From assembly GCA_964597445.1 (NCBI GenBank), contig CAZQXO010000014.1, forward strand, positions 1 through 48,188: a DNA stretch of 48,188 nucleotides, given 5' to 3'. Under the pieces are notes generated by a model. The model saw nothing but the letters and a program-made list of their open reading frames with translations. It did no database searches and was not told the DNA's origin. A program made the position numbers and the translations under genes. Position 1 is the first letter of the stretch, and each line of letters begins with the position of its first letter. This stretch comes from UBA10649 sp964597445 (GTDB lineage Bacteria; Actinomycetota; Actinomycetes; S36-B12). Positions 48,109-48,188 of the stretch are shown piece after piece.

Positions 48109-48188
48109 ATGGCTAAGCCAGCCGCGAAGAAGGCCGCTCCGGCGAAGAAGGCCGCTCCGGTCAAGAAGGCTGCTCCGGCGAAGAAGGC
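48109..48188 (+). CDS. 5' part of a Lys/Ala/Pro-rich protein, probably TraR/DksA-type
   Basis: The ATG at 48109 has AGGGGAG close upstream. The visible 26 codons encode repeats of KKAAPA/KKAAPV after MAKPA, so the N-terminus is a flexible basic tail. In actinobacteria a TraR/DksA zinc-finger protein with such a tail is often encoded next to ileS and lspA; histone-like proteins can have the same tail. The window ends before any domain, so the call rests on context. Confidence 0.5.
   Translation, partial: MAKPAAKKAAPAKKAAPVKKAAPAKK

Noticed and set aside
1..48188. tRNA, rRNA genes or CRISPR arrays
   Set aside because: I found no cloverleaf, rRNA or repeat-spacer pattern; almost all sequence is protein coding.

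Overview
This 48 kb window is a high-GC actinobacterial chromosome segment, most likely from the Actinomycetota order Micrococcales. The evidence is an actinobacterial division and cell wall (dcw) cluster without ftsA, an SOS operon with a TCGAAC-N4-GTTCGA LexA box, DUF3040, DUF6504, SAV_6107-type HEPN, DUF4349 and actinobacterial HelD proteins, and an IleRS with the GxHH signature. I cannot name the genus. Three 100-N runs (20558-20657, 25580-25679, 45504-45603) mark scaffold joins, so this is a draft assembly.

Left part (1-8.1 kb): a CPA-type cation/proton antiporter is followed by a patched locus at the 3' end of ybaK. An intact ybaK (2535-3017, minus) is preceded along the plus strand by a SnoaL-like gene, a diverged YbaK C-terminal fragment, a HEAT-repeat gene of lower GC, and a near-identical 171-bp copy of the ybaK 3' end. 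Then come a DUF2461 gene, a small membrane protein, a beta-CASP metallo-beta-lactamase, and a three-gene ABC-2 exporter with overlapping stops and starts.

SOS region (8.1-14 kb): a promoter with a perfect-arm LexA box drives a DUF6504 protein, a HEPN protein, the error-prone polymerase DnaE2 and a catalytically intact DinB (Pol IV). ImuA' and ImuB, the usual partners of DnaE2, are not present here.

Middle part (14-26.8 kb): DUF3040, a MaoC-like dehydratase, a short-period repeat protein with an RDD membrane protein, two exported proteins ending in peptidase-inhibitor-I78-like domains, and an ABC permease with an unusual membrane-anchored alpha/beta-hydrolase-ABC ATPase fusion. DUF4349 lipoprotein, HelD, RmuC and a DUF3048 lipoprotein follow.

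Right part (26.8-45.2 kb) is the dcw cluster: mraZ, rsmH, ftsL-like, ftsI, murE, murF, mraY, murD, ftsW, murG, murC, ftsQ, ftsZ, pgeF, yggS, sepF, yggT. Most genes overlap by 4 nt, so they are probably translated as one coupled unit that makes peptidoglycan precursors and the divisome. The mraZ promoter carries six TGG triplets in exact 10-bp phase (MraZ boxes). Between mraZ and rsmH lie a two-stem RNA with a GAAA loop resembling the mraW motif and a 43-codon membrane peptide gene. ileS (minus strand, interrupted by a gap) and the start of a Lys/Ala/Pro-rich gene, probably a TraR/DksA-type protein, end the window.

The most unusual parts are the ybaK 3'-end array, the ImuAB-less SOS polymerase operon with a HEPN gene, the hydrolase-ABC fusion, and the small ORF plus structured RNA ahead of rsmH.
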